A DNA stretch of 34,591 nucleotides. Origin: an uncultured Dorea sp. (GTDB lineage: Bacteria > Bacillota > Clostridia > Lachnospirales > Lachnospiraceae). Shown in pieces: positions 33,633 to 34,591 of this stretch (its first letter is position 1; every line of letters begins with the position of its first letter). A program made the translations under genes and the position numbers. The DNA lies in the NCBI GenBank assembly GCA_947645355.1, contig CANSCI010000018.1, positions 1-34,591 on the forward strand. The letters are read 5' to 3'. The notes below the pieces were generated by a model. It was not told the origin of the DNA and made no database searches. It saw nothing but the letters and a program-made list of their open reading frames with translations.

Positions 33633-34000
33633 TTCACTACCTCCAAAAACAGACTTTCAAGAGAAGGCTCCATAAGCTCTATTCTTCCGGGACAAATCCC
33701 GGTTTCCGCAAGTACACGAAACAGAGATTTTTGCACACTTACCATATCGCGGCTATGCAAAATAAGTTCCCTGTTATTTTCTTCAGAATGAAGCAACAAT
33801 GGCCCTATGGATTTTTGTTTCTTGAAAAGCTGTAAATCTTTATCTGCCGTAAATTCTAAAAGCAATCTGTCGTGTCCATGCAAAGCCTTAATCTCTGCAA
33901 GTGTTCCAGTGACAGCAATTTTTCCCTCGTTCAAAAAAGCGGCATGGTCGCAAATACGCTCTACATCAGAAAGAATGTGAGTGGAAAATAGTAAATCACT
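33629..34000 (-). pseudogene. ABC transporter ATP-binding protein, N-terminal half missing
   Basis: The minus-strand frame reads DLLFSTHILSDVERICDH (the switch histidine region after Walker B), then AAFLNEGKIAVTGTL and a C-terminal domain of about 100 residues. Everything before the switch, including Walker A, signature and Walker B, is absent. In its place lies the end of an unrelated frame (33996-34253) from what looks like a mobile element. The junction is at about 33996-34003. The remaining codons overlap the permease start by four bases, showing that an intact two-gene exporter once existed here. Confidence 0.85.
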
Positions 34001-34014
34001 CCTTTTGCTGTGGA

Positions 34015-34132
34015 TTTGTTACGCAGTAGAAGCGCGGTTTCGGGGGATAAGGTATAAATCCCTTGCCGCGCCGGATACGTTCCCGCAAAACCGCTTGTAG
34101 CAAGGCTTTTTCTGCCCCTACTGCGTAACAAA
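34015..34132. repeat. 15-base perfect inverted repeat
   Basis: TTTGTTACGCAGTAG (34015-34029) is repeated inverted at 34118-34132, with 88 bases between. Both arms lie in the 33996-34253 frame. Confidence 0.8.
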
Positions 34133-34143
34133 GGGCATGAAAA

Positions 34144-34189
34144 AAGCGGCGTTCCTGTTCTCCCGTATAGAGAGTAAGAAACGCCGCTT
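34144..34189. repeat. 10-base perfect inverted repeat
   Basis: AAGCGGCGTT (34144-34153) pairs with AACGCCGCTT (34180-34189) over a 26-base loop, also inside the 33996-34253 frame. It could form a GC-rich hairpin. Confidence 0.7.
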
Positions 34190-34281
34190 CTGCGTCGTAT
34201 TCAGTTTTTAGTACGATACCCTGCTTGTCCGTTGCTCGAAAAACCTTGATTTTTCAGTGTTTTCAAAAGTATCGTTATCTA

Positions 34282-34591
34282 ACGTCAGCTTTTCAAAGGC
34301 CCGGCTTTCAGTCTATGATGGAGCTGGTTCGGGCCAAGAAAATCAACTGCATTGTTGTCAAGGATTTGTCCAGGTTTGGGCGCGACCACCTGGAGGCTGG
34401 CGAGTACATCGAGCGGCTTTTCCCGTTTCTCGGTGTGCGGTTTATCGCAATCAACGACAACTATGACAGCATGAACAGCCGTGCTGAATCCGATGAAATT
34501 ATCGTTCCTTTCAAGAACCTGATAAACGAGGCTTACTGTAGGGACACGTCTATAAAAATTCGGAGCCAGCTTGAGATCAAACGCCAGCGCG
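34282..34591 (+). pseudogene. Serine recombinase, catalytic N terminus missing; continues beyond window
   Basis: From 34282 the plus strand encodes TSAFQRPGFQSMMELV, then IVVKDLSRFGRDHLEAGEYI and the following FLGVRFIAINDNYDS, the resolvase-fold core of large serine recombinases used by integrative and conjugative elements. In intact proteins this is preceded by about 45 residues with the catalytic Ser in a Y-R-S motif; here the in-frame upstream codons do not encode it, and no start codon precedes the core until ATG 34315. The frame is open to the window edge (SQLEIKRQR at the end). So the 5' end is truncated at about 34257-34284, and recombination activity is unlikely unless a joined partner supplies the missing part. 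Confidence 0.82.

Larger units (their letters stand above)
33996..34253 (-). pseudogene. Small integrative-element-type protein without a start codon
   Basis: An 85-codon minus-strand frame with strongly coding character: TEYDAEAAFLTLYTGEQERR, then HALCYAVGAEKALLQAVL and RRGKGFIPYPPKPRFYCVTN, ending PQQKE. I have an impression of similar small proteins in Clostridial integrative elements, but I cannot name the family. There is no ATG, GTG or TTG in the frame; just before it the DNA reads CTGAAAAATC, where an ATGAAAATC start would be expected. The stop codon lies at the junction with the truncated ABC ATPase. Two perfect inverted repeats lie inside it. Probably a broken element fragment. Confidence 0.6.

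Noticed and set aside
34257-34466. A 69-codon plus-strand frame at the right end
   Set aside because: A different frame of the same bases encodes the serine recombinase core with KDLSRFGRD, so this is a shadow.
1-34591. CRISPR array, tRNA, rRNA
   Set aside because: No regularly spaced repeats and no cloverleaf or rRNA-like segments were seen on reading both strands; a tRNAscan-type search would be decisive for tRNAs.

Overview
This window reads as a chromosome segment of a spore-forming Firmicute in class Clostridia, most likely family Lachnospiraceae. The grounds are the sporulation genes (spoIIE, yabP, yabQ, spoVG, a CotS-type coat kinase), the order yabO/yabP/yabQ/divIC/spoIIE/tilS/hpt/ftsH familiar from Bacillus subtilis, a paired glgC/glgD, a proline-type T-box, and a DnaD/DnaI helicase-loading pair. 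This placement is from gene content and order only; no database search was possible.

Positions 1-15540 are almost entirely minus strand. Read in the direction of transcription they hold: glgC-glgD-spoVG (glycogen precursor synthesis plus a sporulation regulator); T-box-controlled proS with cca; a CotS-like kinase behind a very good sigma-E-type promoter; hup; rqcP; yabP-yabQ behind a second sigma-E-like promoter; divIC; a short soluble form of spoIIE; tilS-hpt-ftsH; and a GH13 alpha-glycosidase cut by the window edge. Divergent promoters at about 15.57-15.70 kb separate this half from the next.

Positions 15769-20486 run on the plus strand: murC, then dnaD-like, dnaI-like and a long PRPP synthetase. 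Three contiguous or near-contiguous DnaA boxes lie just downstream of murC, ahead of the replication genes. From 26.43 kb back to 20.48 kb the minus strand carries asnS, a VanR/VanS-like two-component pair and a YhaO/YhaN-like (SbcD/SbcC-related) nuclease-ATPase pair. The convergent prs and yhaN-like genes share their stop codons inside a perfect hairpin.

Positions 26608-29680 (plus) hold a three-gene module: a membrane-anchored CotH-family protein, a VTC-domain protein and a DUF4956 membrane protein. I judge this the most interesting candidate system, a possible split bacterial counterpart of the VTC polyphosphate polymerase complex. A bidirectional terminator separates it from a phosphoglucomutase on the minus strand, which would supply glucose-1-phosphate to GlgC.

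From about 31.6 kb to the end the character changes to a mosaic of broken genes: a frameshifted small membrane protein, an unknown ORF, an ArsR-type repressor remnant, an ABC-2 permease with a decapitated ATPase, an integrative-element-type small ORF without a start codon, and a serine recombinase lacking its catalytic N terminus. This looks like a scar of mobile-element insertion and decay. No rRNA, tRNA or CRISPR array was seen.
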